Below, piece after piece: positions 16,689-25,074 of a stretch of DNA of 64,000 bases; positions within the stretch are counted from its first letter, which is position 1; the number at the start of each line of letters is the position of its first letter. This stretch comes from Bacillus sp. FJAT-29937. GTDB lineage: Bacteria > Bacillota > Bacilli > Bacillales > Cytobacillaceae. A model generated the notes under the pieces. That model searched no databases, had not been told where the DNA came from, and saw nothing but the letters and a program-made list of their open reading frames with translations. Where the stretch lies: assembly GCF_001509555.1 (NCBI RefSeq), contig NZ_LMAS01000009.1:70318-134317 (forward strand). The letters run 5' to 3'. Position numbers and translations under genes: made by a program.

Positions 16689-17054
16689 ATGGCAAAGTAT
16701 CGCGTGGTTTACACTCAATTTTGGGATGATCCGAAGGTTGTGGAGGAAATGACGCCAGAGGATAAGTATGTGTTTCTTTATTTGTTGACGAATAAAAATA
16801 CGAAGCAGATCGGGATCTACACGATAACAAAAAGACAAATGGCTTTTGATACAGGGTATTCGCAAGAGGCCATTCAAAGTATATTGGAGCGTTTGATCAA
16901 TAAGCACCGACTTGTGAAATATAACGATGAAACTAGGGAAATCGCGGTTAAAAATGGGGGGAAATTCAATTCTATTCGCGGCGGAAAGCCGGTGGAGGAT
17001 TGCGTGAGAAGCTGTTTTTGTAAATTACAACCAATTTATATGGAGAATGGATGA
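16689..17054 (+). pseudogene. Truncated DnaD-like/phage replication-type protein, N-terminal part
   Basis: The ATG at 16689 follows AAAGGA. The first 95 or so residues are the winged-helix N-terminus found in DnaD-like and phage replisome proteins: MAKYRVVYTQFWDDPKVVEE, then MTPEDKYVFLYLLTN, GIYTITKRQMAFDTGYS and KFNSIRGGKPVEDCVRS. Intact relatives go on with a linker and a DnaD domain, but here the frame turns into unrelated residues (CFCKLQ...) and stops at 17054. A second, shorter remnant of the same start lies at 28253-28303. It probably derives from a phage or a domesticated replication gene. Confidence 0.6.
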
Positions 17055-17470
17055 TGCCAACGATTGAAGCTCTTTATTACGATGCCATTCGCTATGAGGA
17101 GCATGTCCTTGCTCATTACATTCTTTGCTTAATTCATGAGGGGAAAATTTCATTGGAAGATGAGGATTCGGTTTTATTTGAAGTACATCCTGATCCTGAG
17201 AAATTGACAAACATGATTGAAAACAATCATCTTGGTTTTTGCGAGTTTAATATGTATGCACTGAAGGTGAAGGAAGGGAAATGGGTCTTTATTTATGCTA
17301 GTAGCCCGGAAGAAGCGGAGACACATTTATGGAGTACATTGGGGAGTAAGGCATTGAGTTGTCGTGAAATAGCTCCGGATGAAGAGGTAGTGATTGATAA
17401 TCGAATTCTAAATTTCCGTGAATGGAAGAAGGAACAGAAGGAATTACCTTGTTTGGTTGGGTATTATTGA
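17054..17470 (+). CDS. Hypothetical protein, possibly phage-related
   Basis: A 138-residue acidic protein beginning MPTIEALYYDAIRYEEHVLA; the ATG overlaps the stop of the truncated gene before it and GGAG lies 8 bases upstream. It has a mixed alpha/beta look (FEVHPDPEKL, GKWVFIYASSPEEAE) but no motif I can tie to a family. Its coupling to a DnaD-like gene suggests a phage or plasmid past. The tandem repeat array starts 15 bases after its stop. Confidence 0.6.
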   Translation: MPTIEALYYDAIRYEEHVLAHYILCLIHEGKISLEDEDSVLFEVHPDPEKLTNMIENNHLGFCEFNMYALKVKEGKWVFIYASSPEEAETHLWSTLGSKALSCREIAPDEEVVIDNRILNFREWKKEQKELPCLVGYY

Positions 17471-17484
17471 TCGAAAGTGAGGGG

Positions 17485-17900
17485 AACGATCGTTATGAAC
17501 CTTTCATGGAACTCGTTTTTTAGGGAATAGGTCTCGAACGCTTACTAAGAAAGGATCATAGTGCGTGTTTAAGTTGGAATGGGTTCCAAACGCTCACTAA
17601 GAAAGGGTCATAGTGCGTGTTTAAGGAGGAATGGGTCCCAAACGCTTATTATGAAAGGGTCATAGTGCGTGTTTAAGGAGGAATGGGTCCCAAACGCTTA
17701 TTATGAAAGGGTCATAGTGCGTGTTTTTGGAGGAAAGAGTAACAAACGCATACTATGAAAGGGCCATGGTGCGTGTTTAGGAAGGAATGGATCCCAAACG
17801 CTTACTATGAAAAGGCAACAATGCGTGTTTAAGTAGGAAAATGCCAGTAATGGTAGCTATGAATCTATCATAGAACGCGTTTTCTACGGAAAGCAATGGT
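17485..17900 (+). repeat. Tandem repeat array: eight 52-bp units, each a hairpin
   Basis: Unit starts at 17485, 17537, 17589, 17641, 17693, 17745, 17797 and 17849, all exactly 52 bases apart. Six inner units are well conserved (for example AACGCTTATTATGAAAGGGT then CATAGTGCGTGTTTAAGG); the two outer ones have diverged. Within a unit ACTATGA and TCATAGT form an imperfect hairpin that extends to AAACGC/GCGTGTTT. Units abut with no spacers. Confidence 0.9.
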
Positions 17901-17935
17901 TTCTTGAAACGTTTGGGAGACAAGGGATTGGAAAT

Positions 17936-18784
17936 ATGAAATTCATTCAAATAATATATATTATGAAAAGGGTTTTTATTAGGATAGAGGACAAAAGAAG
18001 AAATAGGCGGAAGTGGGGTTTTCATTTGGCTATTATAATTACGATGCTGGTCTTAGGAATGCTGTTAGGATTTGTCGGGGCTGGCGGGGCTGGATTTATT
18101 ATTGCGATTTTAACATTGATGTTTCATATCCCAATACATACAGCGTTGGGTACATCTTTAGCGGCAATGGCATTTACCTGTCTGTCTGGTGTGGTCAGTC
18201 ATTACCGAGGAGGCAATATCGCGGTAACGGCGGGAATCGTTGTCGGGGCATTTGGTGCCATTGGCGCTTTTTTTGGCTCGATGGTTGCCGCGATTATCCC
18301 TACTGCGCAATTGCATTGGTTCACCGGGGGCATGCTGATTTTTAGTTCAATACTGTTCGTTTTCCGATTATTTCTATTAAAACAGCCTTCAGCCGTGCGG
18401 GAGGCCTCAGCTGCTTCAGAAAATAATTACGGATTTTGGATTCGAGCCATTATTCTGGGGCTGCTTTCCGGTCTGATGTCAGGGTCCTTCGGTATCGGAG
18501 CTGCACCATTTATCCAGCTAGGCTTAATGATCTTTTTAGGATTATCTGTCCGTCACTCCGTCGGAACCGCGATGCTGGTCATACTTCCAATCGCAATTGG
18601 CGGCGGCCTTGGATTTGGTACGAGCGGCTTTGTTGATGTGATTCTTCTTATACAAATATTAGTCGGTTCGATGACTGGTGCCTATATTGGCGCGAAATTC
18701 ACCAACCTTGCCCCAAAATCAGTTTTAAAAATTTCGATGATTTCAACACCCGCAGCAGCCGGGCTTTTACTAATCTTGGGCTAA
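17936..18784 (+). CDS. TauE/SafE-family anion permease
   Basis: A 282-residue membrane protein of the TauE/SafE sulfite-exporter superfamily with about eight hydrophobic segments in two repeated halves. The family repeats are visible: LLGFVGAGGAGFIIAIL with TALGTSLAAMA in the first half and LMSGSFGIGAAPFIQLGL with HSVGTAMLVILP in the second. The first 35 residues are basic and not typical, so the true start may be further in; the ATG at 17936 has AAGGGA upstream. Substrates of this family are sulfur-containing anions or organic acids; it cannot be narrowed down here. Confidence 0.82.
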   Translation: MKFIQIIYIMKRVFIRIEDKRRNRRKWGFHLAIIITMLVLGMLLGFVGAGGAGFIIAILTLMFHIPIHTALGTSLAAMAFTCLSGVVSHYRGGNIAVTAGIVVGAFGAIGAFFGSMVAAIIPTAQLHWFTGGMLIFSSILFVFRLFLLKQPSAVREASAASENNYGFWIRAIILGLLSGLMSGSFGIGAAPFIQLGLMIFLGLSVRHSVGTAMLVILPIAIGGGLGFGTSGFVDVILLIQILVGSMTGAYIGAKFTNLAPKSVLKISMISTPAAAGLLLILG

Positions 18785-18842
18785 TGGATTTTAATATTGA
18801 AATTAATTCCATGATAATTGTAATTAAGTAAGGGGAATCGTG

Positions 18843-19124
18843 ATGAACTACTTAGAATCGTTCTTCTTTATTATGATGGGTATAAGTCCTGCACTCATCG
18901 GAATTCCGTTACAAATACTAGCAACGAGAAAAAAACAGGAATTGAGTTGGTCTTTCCTGATCAATTGTAGAAGGAATTTCCTTGTTCGGTTGGGTTTTAT
19001 TAATGTGGTAGGGGGGCGTTCTTTCCTTTGTCAGCTCGATCTTGGCGGCATGCTTCATCGAATAGGCTTCTTGAATTCTGCCCCACGAAAAAATACTTAC
19101 GGTGCATATCAGGGTGCACCGTGA
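18843..19124 (+). pseudogene. Broken small membrane protein, possibly PQ-loop-like
   Basis: Starting at an ATG with AAGGGG upstream, the first 40 residues look genuine (NYLESFFFIMMGISPALIGI, then PLQILATRKKQELSWSFL), with one membrane segment followed by a QILATRKK-type turn that recalls PQ-loop proteins. After residue 40 the sequence becomes Arg/Cys-rich and low in quality and runs into a terminator, so the original 3' end has been lost. The family assignment is weak. Confidence 0.4.
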
Positions 19125-19140
19125 GTATTTTCCTTTTCTT
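19091..19140 (+). terminator. Strong rho-independent terminator
   Basis: Sixteen-base stem AAATACTTACGGTGCA / TGCACCGTGAGTATTT with one G-T pair, followed by TCCTTTTCTTT. Confidence 0.8.
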
Positions 19141-19176
19141 TATTAATGCAAATTTTAATTCAAAGATGGTCAACGA

Positions 19177-19253
19177 GGTTCCGAAAGGGCTGCTAGTGAT
19201 TTGCAGACGAATATCTCGTCGCTTCCTTGTTTTAAACGCTTATTGCACTTAAG
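19177..19253 (+). repeat. Direct repeat, left copy, flanking the 19.25-26.5 kb catabolic region
   Basis: GGTTCCGAAAGGGCTGCTAG, TGATTTGCAGACGAATA and GCTTCCTTGTTTTAAAC align in order with 26690-26753. It ends next to the stop codon of the sigma-54 activator gene. Confidence 0.6.
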
Positions 19254-20624
19254 CTATTTGAGAGGAATCTTAAATTTTTTAGCCTTTTTTACAACAGTGG
19301 ATTGGTCAATCATTAATACCTCTGCGACTTTTCTTGTCGTTTTATATTCTCTAAAAGCCGAAATTAATAAATTTCTTTCTACAGCTTCTACTGTTTCTTT
19401 CAAAGGTCCTATTTTACTGCTTAAACTGACAGAAGATGGCTCAATTAAATTATGTATATTAGAACTCCCAATTTTATCCCCAATAGTATTAATAACTAAC
19501 CGTTCAATCATATTTTGTAGTTCACGTATGTTTCCTGGAAAATCGTATTCAAGGAGTAGCTTTATTGCATTTTCTGTAAAGTACTTCTTGTTTTCATATT
19601 TATCATTTATATTTTCTAAAAACATGTTCATGAGAAACGGCAAGTCCTCTTTTCTTTCCCTTAACGCTGGAATATTTATAGGAATGACATTCAATCGATA
19701 AAATAAATCCTCCCTAAATCTTCCCTTACTAACTTCATCTTTTAATTTCTTATTAGTTGCAGCAATTACCCTTGCCTTTACCTCATATGAAGTTGAACCA
19801 CCAATCCTTCGAACTGCCTTATCATCTAAAACATGAAGCAGCTTGACTTGAAGGCTTAATGGAAGATCGCCAATTTCATCTAGAAAAATGATTCCTTTAC
19901 CTGCTAATTCGAATAATCCCCTTTTTCCTTCCTTTGAAGCACCTGTAAAGGCTCCTTTTTCGTAGCCGAATAGCTCTGATTCCAATAAATGTTCAGGTAT
20001 TGCACCACAATTAATATTTATAAAAGGGAAATCTCTACGATTACTGAGAGCATGGATCGTTTTAGCCATAAATCCTTTGCCTACACCTGTTTCTCCTAAC
20101 AATAGAATCGTTGCATCAAAATTTACAACATGATGAACTGTATCCATAATTTGTTTCATGGTTGCACTTTTATAAGTGATTTGCCGGTTATCGATTCCGT
20201 TCCTTTTACTTAATTCTTGCTTGAACCATTCTAACTCTGTTTGTAAATTCTTAAGATCCGATTTTAATTTATTTGTTTCAGTGATATCCTTTGAAATGTT
20301 TATGATCTTTTCAATATTTTTATCCTTATCGAAAATAGGAATCCCTGTTACTAAAACGATTTTATCAGCCGAGGTTCTTTGAACCAAAGTTACTCTATCT
20401 TTTCTTTTCAACACTTCGCTTGTAACCGATTTATCAAAAATTTTCTTATCCTCTAAGTATAAGGAGCTTTCCCCTAATATTTCCGATACCTTTACTCCAA
20501 ATAGTTCCTCACAGGATTTACTAACTCTTATAAATATCCCCTCACCATTTGCAATGGTAATCCCATCAAAGCTTACATCTAGAATTGATGTTAATTCTTC
20601 AATGGCCTGATTATTTAATTGCAT
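19254..20624 (-). CDS. Sigma-54-dependent activator with PAS sensor
   Basis: A 456-residue bacterial enhancer-binding protein. It has an N-terminal PAS domain (about 10-118; LDVSFDGITIANGEG), a short coiled-coil linker, and a AAA+ domain with Walker A GETGVGKG (177-184), the sigma-54 contact loop GAFTGA (224-229) and FLDEIGDLPL. A C-terminal TyrR-like helix-turn-helix follows (TTRKVAEVLMIDQSTVVKKA). AGGTGGGAG supports the ATG at 20624. It diverges from the carbamoylase-hydantoinase-deaminase operon, whose sigma-54 promoter lies in the shared spacer, so it is almost certainly its activator; the PAS domain may sense the substrate. Confidence 0.92.
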   Translation of the reverse strand: MQLNNQAIEELTSILDVSFDGITIANGEGIFIRVSKSCEELFGVKVSEILGESSLYLEDKKIFDKSVTSEVLKRKDRVTLVQRTSADKIVLVTGIPIFDKDKNIEKIINISKDITETNKLKSDLKNLQTELEWFKQELSKRNGIDNRQITYKSATMKQIMDTVHHVVNFDATILLLGETGVGKGFMAKTIHALSNRRDFPFININCGAIPEHLLESELFGYEKGAFTGASKEGKRGLFELAGKGIIFLDEIGDLPLSLQVKLLHVLDDKAVRRIGGSTSYEVKARVIAATNKKLKDEVSKGRFREDLFYRLNVIPINIPALRERKEDLPFLMNMFLENINDKYENKKYFTENAIKLLLEYDFPGNIRELQNMIERLVINTIGDKIGSSNIHNLIEPSSVSLSSKIGPLKETVEAVERNLLISAFREYKTTRKVAEVLMIDQSTVVKKAKKFKIPLK

Positions 20625-20662
20625 CTTATCTCCCACCTTCAAAAAGTTGGTTGGACGACATT

Positions 20663-20703
20663 TGATGATTATTATCATCACTAAATGATGATAATAATCA
20701 TCA
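20663..20703. promoter_or_regulatory. Large perfect palindrome, probable upstream activating sequence
   Basis: Perfect 18-bp arms: TGATGATTATTATCATCA at 20663-20680 and its reverse complement at 20686-20703, with a CTAAA centre. It lies about 60 to 100 bases before the -24 element, where enhancer sites of sigma-54 activators are found. Binding by the activator is inferred. Confidence 0.65.
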
Positions 20704-20763
20704 ATGTGACAGAACATCCAAGCAAATATCGCTTTAAATAGCGTTTTATAAATACGGCAATAG

Positions 20764-20780
20764 TTGGCACAATATTTGCA
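20764..20780 (+). promoter_or_regulatory. Sigma-54 (SigL) -24/-12 promoter of the carbamoylase-hydantoinase operon
   Basis: TTGGCACAATATTTGCA: the invariant TGGCAC, five bases, then TTGCA. It is a full match to the sigma-54 consensus and lies 83 bases before the first start codon. Confidence 0.9.
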
Positions 20781-20862
20781 ATATATAAAATAGTCTTTGA
20801 AGTATTATAACACTACTTTTCAAGACTTACATAGTTCTATTGATTTATAGGAAGGTGAAAAG

Positions 20863-22116
20863 ATGGATGTAAATATCGATAGAGTTTTAAAGGATTTTGA
20901 AATTATAGTTAGTTATACAAATACGCCTGAAAAAGGTTGTACCCGCTTTTCCTACAGCGCCGAAGATAAGAGAGCAAGGGAATATCTCCTTACACAAATG
21001 GAGCAGCTTGGCCTTTCAATAAAAGTAGATGCAATAGGAAATATTAGGGCTAAGTATGGAGACAAAGATAAACCCTCAATTATGATAGGTTCCCATATTG
21101 ATACTGTAAAAAATGGCGGTAAATATGATGGCTTAACAGGGGTTTTAGTAGGCTTAGAGGTTATAAGAGTATTAAAGGAAGAAAATGTTCAATTATCACA
21201 TCCCGTCGAATTAATCATTTTCACAGAAGAGGAAGGCTCTAATTTTGGGATTACCTTATTAGGCAGCAAGGTACTGACCGGAAAATATGAACTAGAGGAT
21301 TTAAAGCTAATAAAAAATGTGGATGGAAAAGATCTTTATGAAGTTGCAAAAGATTTTGGACTAGAAGTTGAAAACATCAAAAAGGACGTGCTTAAAAAGA
21401 ATGAAGTCGATACTATGATTGAATTGCATATAGAACAAGGCGCAGTATTAGAATCGAAAAACAAATCCATAGGAATTGTACAGGCAATAGCAGGAATGAA
21501 AACATATAAAGTTTCTTTAAATGGTATCTCAAACCATGCGGGAACAACTCCAATGGAGCTAAGAGCCGATCCAATGGTCGGAGCTTCCCATATTATTTCC
21601 CATATTCAAAAGGCGGCGAATGAAATGGCACTACCTACGACTGTTGCAACGGTCGGAAAGATAGATTGTCGACCTAATATGGGCAATGTTATTCCTGAAA
21701 GTGTTGAATTCCTTGTAGATATTAGAGATGTAGAACCACAGGGAATCAATTTCATTGCTAATGAACTAAGGAATAAGGTTGAAGAAATTTCATCCAAATA
21801 TTCCCTATCTAGCGAAATTAAACTGGTAGGAGAATCTGAAGTAGTCAAATTATCACCAAAAATTATTGAAACTATCGAGCAGGCTGCCATAGAACAAGGA
21901 TATAGCTATATGAAAATGAATAGCGGTGCTGTTCATGATGCTGTAATGCTAACTGAATTAGCAGATGTAGGAATGATTTTTATACCAAGCGTAGGCGGTA
22001 AAAGCCATAGCCCAGAAGAATATACAAGTATTGAAGATATTAAAATAGGAGGCAATCTTCTACTAAATGTTGTTTTGTCTTTAACTTGTAAAGAAGATAG
22101 GATAAATTTTGTTTAG
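20863..22116 (+). CDS. N-carbamoyl amino acid amidohydrolase (M20 hydantoinase/carbamoylase family)
   Basis: A 417-residue zinc amidohydrolase of the AllC/HyuC/beta-ureidopropionase type. Metal ligands are visible: His78 and Asp80 (GSHIDT), Asp89 (KYDGLTGVL), the Glu pair at 123-124 (TEEEGSNFG), the ELHIEQGAVLE segment and the C-terminal histidine in GGKSHSPEEYTS. It removes the carbamoyl group from an N-carbamoyl amino acid, giving the amino acid, CO2 and ammonia. As first gene after the sigma-54 promoter, followed by the hydantoinase, it should carry out the step after ring opening. The substrate (N-carbamoyl-beta-alanine, N-carbamoylsarcosine or another) cannot be read from motifs. Confidence 0.88.
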   Translation: MDVNIDRVLKDFEIIVSYTNTPEKGCTRFSYSAEDKRAREYLLTQMEQLGLSIKVDAIGNIRAKYGDKDKPSIMIGSHIDTVKNGGKYDGLTGVLVGLEVIRVLKEENVQLSHPVELIIFTEEEGSNFGITLLGSKVLTGKYELEDLKLIKNVDGKDLYEVAKDFGLEVENIKKDVLKKNEVDTMIELHIEQGAVLESKNKSIGIVQAIAGMKTYKVSLNGISNHAGTTPMELRADPMVGASHIISHIQKAANEMALPTTVATVGKIDCRPNMGNVIPESVEFLVDIRDVEPQGINFIANELRNKVEEISSKYSLSSEIKLVGESEVVKLSPKIIETIEQAAIEQGYSYMKMNSGAVHDAVMLTELADVGMIFIPSVGGKSHSPEEYTSIEDIKIGGNLLLNVVLSLTCKEDRINFV

Positions 22117-22174
22117 CATCATTTGTTGATATATTCTAAAAAGGGTGAGTTTTTAATAAACAGGAGGAGATAGC

Positions 22175-23605
22175 ATGAGCTTACTAATTAAGAACGGAAC
22201 TATTGTTACTGCTGTAGATGAATTTATCGGGGACATACTAATCGATGGAGAGAAGATTGTTGCGATTGGCAAAGAATTAAATTTTTCTGTCAGTCAAGTA
22301 ATTGATGCTACAGGCAAGTATGTATTACCAGGTGGAGTTGACCAACATGTGCATTATTCCTTTGATTTTAAAGGTGAAAGAGTAAGAGGGTTCGAAACCT
22401 CAAATGCCGCCATTGTAGGGGGTACAACTACCGTTATAGAATTTGTTAATCAAGAGGCCGGCAAAGGAATCGCAGAAACTATTACTGATTATGATAAAAA
22501 AGAAGTATCAGATTTAGCAATGGTAGACTACTCTTTCCATGGAGTTGTGTGTGAACCTACAGATGAGCTTTTTAGAGAGATACCAAGTTTACCAAGTAAG
22601 GGAATTTCCACAATTAAGTTATTTATGGCATATAAGGGACTTCCTTTCCATAGCGATGATAAGGCCTTATTCAAGGCTTTAAAAGCATCAAAGGATGCTG
22701 GAGTTACTGTTATGGTTCATGCAGAAAATGCAGATGTTATTGATACACTTCAAAAAGAGTGTATTGCTAATGGACAAACGGAACCATATTATCATGCAGT
22801 TTCAAGACCAACTTTAGTCGAAATTGAGGCTACACAAAGAGCTATTAATCTAGCAGCACTAGCAGAGGCCCCTATTTATATTGTTCATGTTACTGCTAAA
22901 GAGGTTATGGAGACGATTAGATCATCCCATAATAAAGGCATTCCAGTTTATGGAGAAACCTGTACACACTATCTGATGCTTGATAAAGAGGATTTAGCAA
23001 AACCTAATTTTGAAGGAGCTAAGTATGTATGTTCACCAGCACTAAGAACTGAAGATGATAGGAATGCTTTGTGGGAAGCAATTAATAATGGGTGGTTAAA
23101 TGCAGTGAGCTCCGATCATTGTGGATTTAACTGGGAATCACAAAAGCATATGGGTATTGATGATTTTACAAATATACCGAATGGATCACCAGGTGTAGAA
23201 AATCGACTAGGCATTCTTTGGACCTATGGGGTAAATAAAGGGCGAATTTCCAGACAGCGTCTAGTAGACCTCTACGCTACAACACCTGCCAAAATCAATG
23301 GATTATCACACCGAAAGGGCCATATCGGGGTAGGAATGGATGCAGATATTGTTATCTATGATCCTGATCATAAGTCTATTATCTCTAATGAAACTAGTTT
23401 ACAGGGAGTTGACTTTAATATCTATGAGGGATTTGAGCAAGAGGGAAAGGTCGATAAGGTTTTCCTTAGAGGAAAATTAATGGTGGATGATGGCGAGTTT
23501 GTCGGTCAAAAGGGTGATGGGAATTTCATACCGGGCAATGCGTTTGGATTATGTTTTGAAATAGCGGAAAAGGTAAGGCAATTAGAGCCGGTTAGTAAAA
23601 ACTAG
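22175..23605 (+). CDS. Hydantoinase/dihydropyrimidinase
   Basis: A 476-residue cyclic amidohydrolase. The binuclear zinc site is complete: His58 and His60 (DQHVHYS), the carboxylated Lys148 (STIKLFMAYKG), histidines in VMVHAEN and YIVHVTA, and Asp in SSDHCGFN. It opens the ring of hydantoins or dihydropyrimidines to N-carbamoyl amino acids, the substrate of the enzyme encoded just upstream. AGGAGG precedes the ATG. The operon context (deaminase downstream, carbamoylase upstream) places it in the middle of a three-step route. It is read from the sigma-54 promoter at 20764. Confidence 0.9.
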   Translation: MSLLIKNGTIVTAVDEFIGDILIDGEKIVAIGKELNFSVSQVIDATGKYVLPGGVDQHVHYSFDFKGERVRGFETSNAAIVGGTTTVIEFVNQEAGKGIAETITDYDKKEVSDLAMVDYSFHGVVCEPTDELFREIPSLPSKGISTIKLFMAYKGLPFHSDDKALFKALKASKDAGVTVMVHAENADVIDTLQKECIANGQTEPYYHAVSRPTLVEIEATQRAINLAALAEAPIYIVHVTAKEVMETIRSSHNKGIPVYGETCTHYLMLDKEDLAKPNFEGAKYVCSPALRTEDDRNALWEAINNGWLNAVSSDHCGFNWESQKHMGIDDFTNIPNGSPGVENRLGILWTYGVNKGRISRQRLVDLYATTPAKINGLSHRKGHIGVGMDADIVIYDPDHKSIISNETSLQGVDFNIYEGFEQEGKVDKVFLRGKLMVDDGEFVGQKGDGNFIPGNAFGLCFEIAEKVRQLEPVSKN

Positions 23606-23682
23606 TAAAAGAGAAATATAATAAAATCAGTTTTTTCCACAATCATATGCTAACTGATAATTTGCTAGGAGGATTGGTTAAA

Positions 23683-24951
23683 GTGTTAATTAAGAATGTA
23701 ACTATTAGAAAGAAAGATGGCTTATGGGACATTGCAATACAGGATGGGAAGATTGAGAAAATAGAAAGAAATATAGACCCTATTGAAGGAGAAGAGATAA
23801 TAGATGGGGGAGGAGGATTAGTATTGCCTCCGTACGTTGACTCTCATACACATCTAGACTATGTTGGCACTTACGGTGACCCAGTATATAATTCAACCGG
23901 AACTTTATTCGAGGCAATTGATATATGGAACGAGCGGAAAAAGAACATAACCTTTGAAGACGTAAAATCTAGAGCTTCAAAAATTTTAAAGTGGAACATT
24001 GCAAATGGAACACAACATGTGAGGACACATGTTAATACTGATGAACCTGGATTAACATCATTAAAAGCAATGTTAGAGGTAAAAGAGGAATTCGCTCCAT
24101 TTATAGATGTTCAGTTAATTGCTTTTCCACAACATGGCATCTTAAATTTTAAAAATGGGTTGGAATTACTTGAAGAGGCTTTAGTAATGGGGGCAGATGG
24201 TATTGGTGCCATTCCACATTTTGAAGATACTAGAGAAGATGCAGTTGATTCAATTAAAGAAATTTTTAAGTTAGCGGAAAAATACAGCGCGCTCGTAGAT
24301 GTACATTGTGACGAAACTGATGATGATCAATCTCGAGGAATAGAAGTAGTTGCTGCACAGGCTGCAAGATATGATATGGGAGAATTGGTTACTGCCAGCC
24401 ATACAACTGCAATGGCTTCATATAATAACGCTTATGCATTTAAACTTTTTGGATTATTGAAAAGAGCAAATATTAATTTCGTGGCAAATCCCTCAATTAA
24501 TATTCATCTTCAGGGGCGGTATGACACATATCCAAAACGTAGAGGGGTTACTCGTGTTAAGGAGCTTCTTGACGCTGGATTAAATGTAAGCTTTGGAAAT
24601 GATGATATCATGGATCCCTTTTACCCACTTGGTGTAGCGAATATGCTAGAAATTCTTCATATGGGGGTTCACGTATGCCATTTGACTGGTTATCAAGAAT
24701 TAATTAATTCATTTGATTTAGTAACCATAAATGGAGCAAAGACACTTAATATTACTGATATATATGGGTTGGAAGTAGGTAAACCTGGGAATTTAAATAT
24801 TCTACCTGCCAATAATGAATTTGATGTTATTCGTAAACAGGTTAAACCTTCTTATTCAATACGGAATGGGAAAGTCATAGCAAGATTAGAGCCTAACTAC
24901 CCTAAAATTTATATTGGAGAAAACGCTGAAGAGGTTGACTTTCTAATTTAA
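23683..24951 (+). CDS. CodA-type cytosine/creatinine deaminase
   Basis: A 422-residue amidohydrolase closely similar along its length to E. coli cytosine deaminase. Metal and catalytic residues are kept: His56/His58 (SHTHLD), His208 and Glu211 (DVHCDETDD), His240 (TASHTTAM), Asp307/Asp308. The GTG at 23683 has AGGAGG before it and is preferred to the ATG at 23647. In E. coli the segment around the ligand Asp is GHDDVFDPW; here it is GNDDIMDPF, so the pocket differs (His to Asn, Phe to Met, Trp to Phe). Members of this family deaminate cytosine, isoguanine-type bases or creatinine. With a hydantoinase and a carbamoylase in the same operon, a non-cytosine substrate is plausible. Confidence 0.87.
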   Translation: MLIKNVTIRKKDGLWDIAIQDGKIEKIERNIDPIEGEEIIDGGGGLVLPPYVDSHTHLDYVGTYGDPVYNSTGTLFEAIDIWNERKKNITFEDVKSRASKILKWNIANGTQHVRTHVNTDEPGLTSLKAMLEVKEEFAPFIDVQLIAFPQHGILNFKNGLELLEEALVMGADGIGAIPHFEDTREDAVDSIKEIFKLAEKYSALVDVHCDETDDDQSRGIEVVAAQAARYDMGELVTASHTTAMASYNNAYAFKLFGLLKRANINFVANPSINIHLQGRYDTYPKRRGVTRVKELLDAGLNVSFGNDDIMDPFYPLGVANMLEILHMGVHVCHLTGYQELINSFDLVTINGAKTLNITDIYGLEVGKPGNLNILPANNEFDVIRKQVKPSYSIRNGKVIARLEPNYPKIYIGENAEEVDFLI

Positions 24952-24959
24952 AAGAGGTG

Positions 24960-24986
24960 GCGTTAGAAAATTACTTTTTCTAACGC
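24960..24986 (+). repeat. Intercistronic hairpin
   Basis: GCGTTAGAAAA / TTTTTCTAACGC hairpin between the deaminase and permease genes. It has no T-tract, so it more likely tunes mRNA stability or expression of the permease than ends transcription. Confidence 0.55.
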
Positions 24987-25074
24987 TTCCCAAGTATCAA
25001 TTCAATAGGAATTAAGAGATTTTGTAGTGCTCTAATTAACTAAAAATTCGAAATATTATGATAGGATGGTGTTT

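Noticed and set aside
17485..17900. CRISPR array
   Set aside because: Units are contiguous 52-bp tandem repeats with no unique spacers, and there are no cas genes.
18013..18345. Overlapping frame in the TauE/SafE gene
   Set aside because: Trp/Arg/Cys-rich composition is typical of an off-frame reading of a membrane-protein gene.
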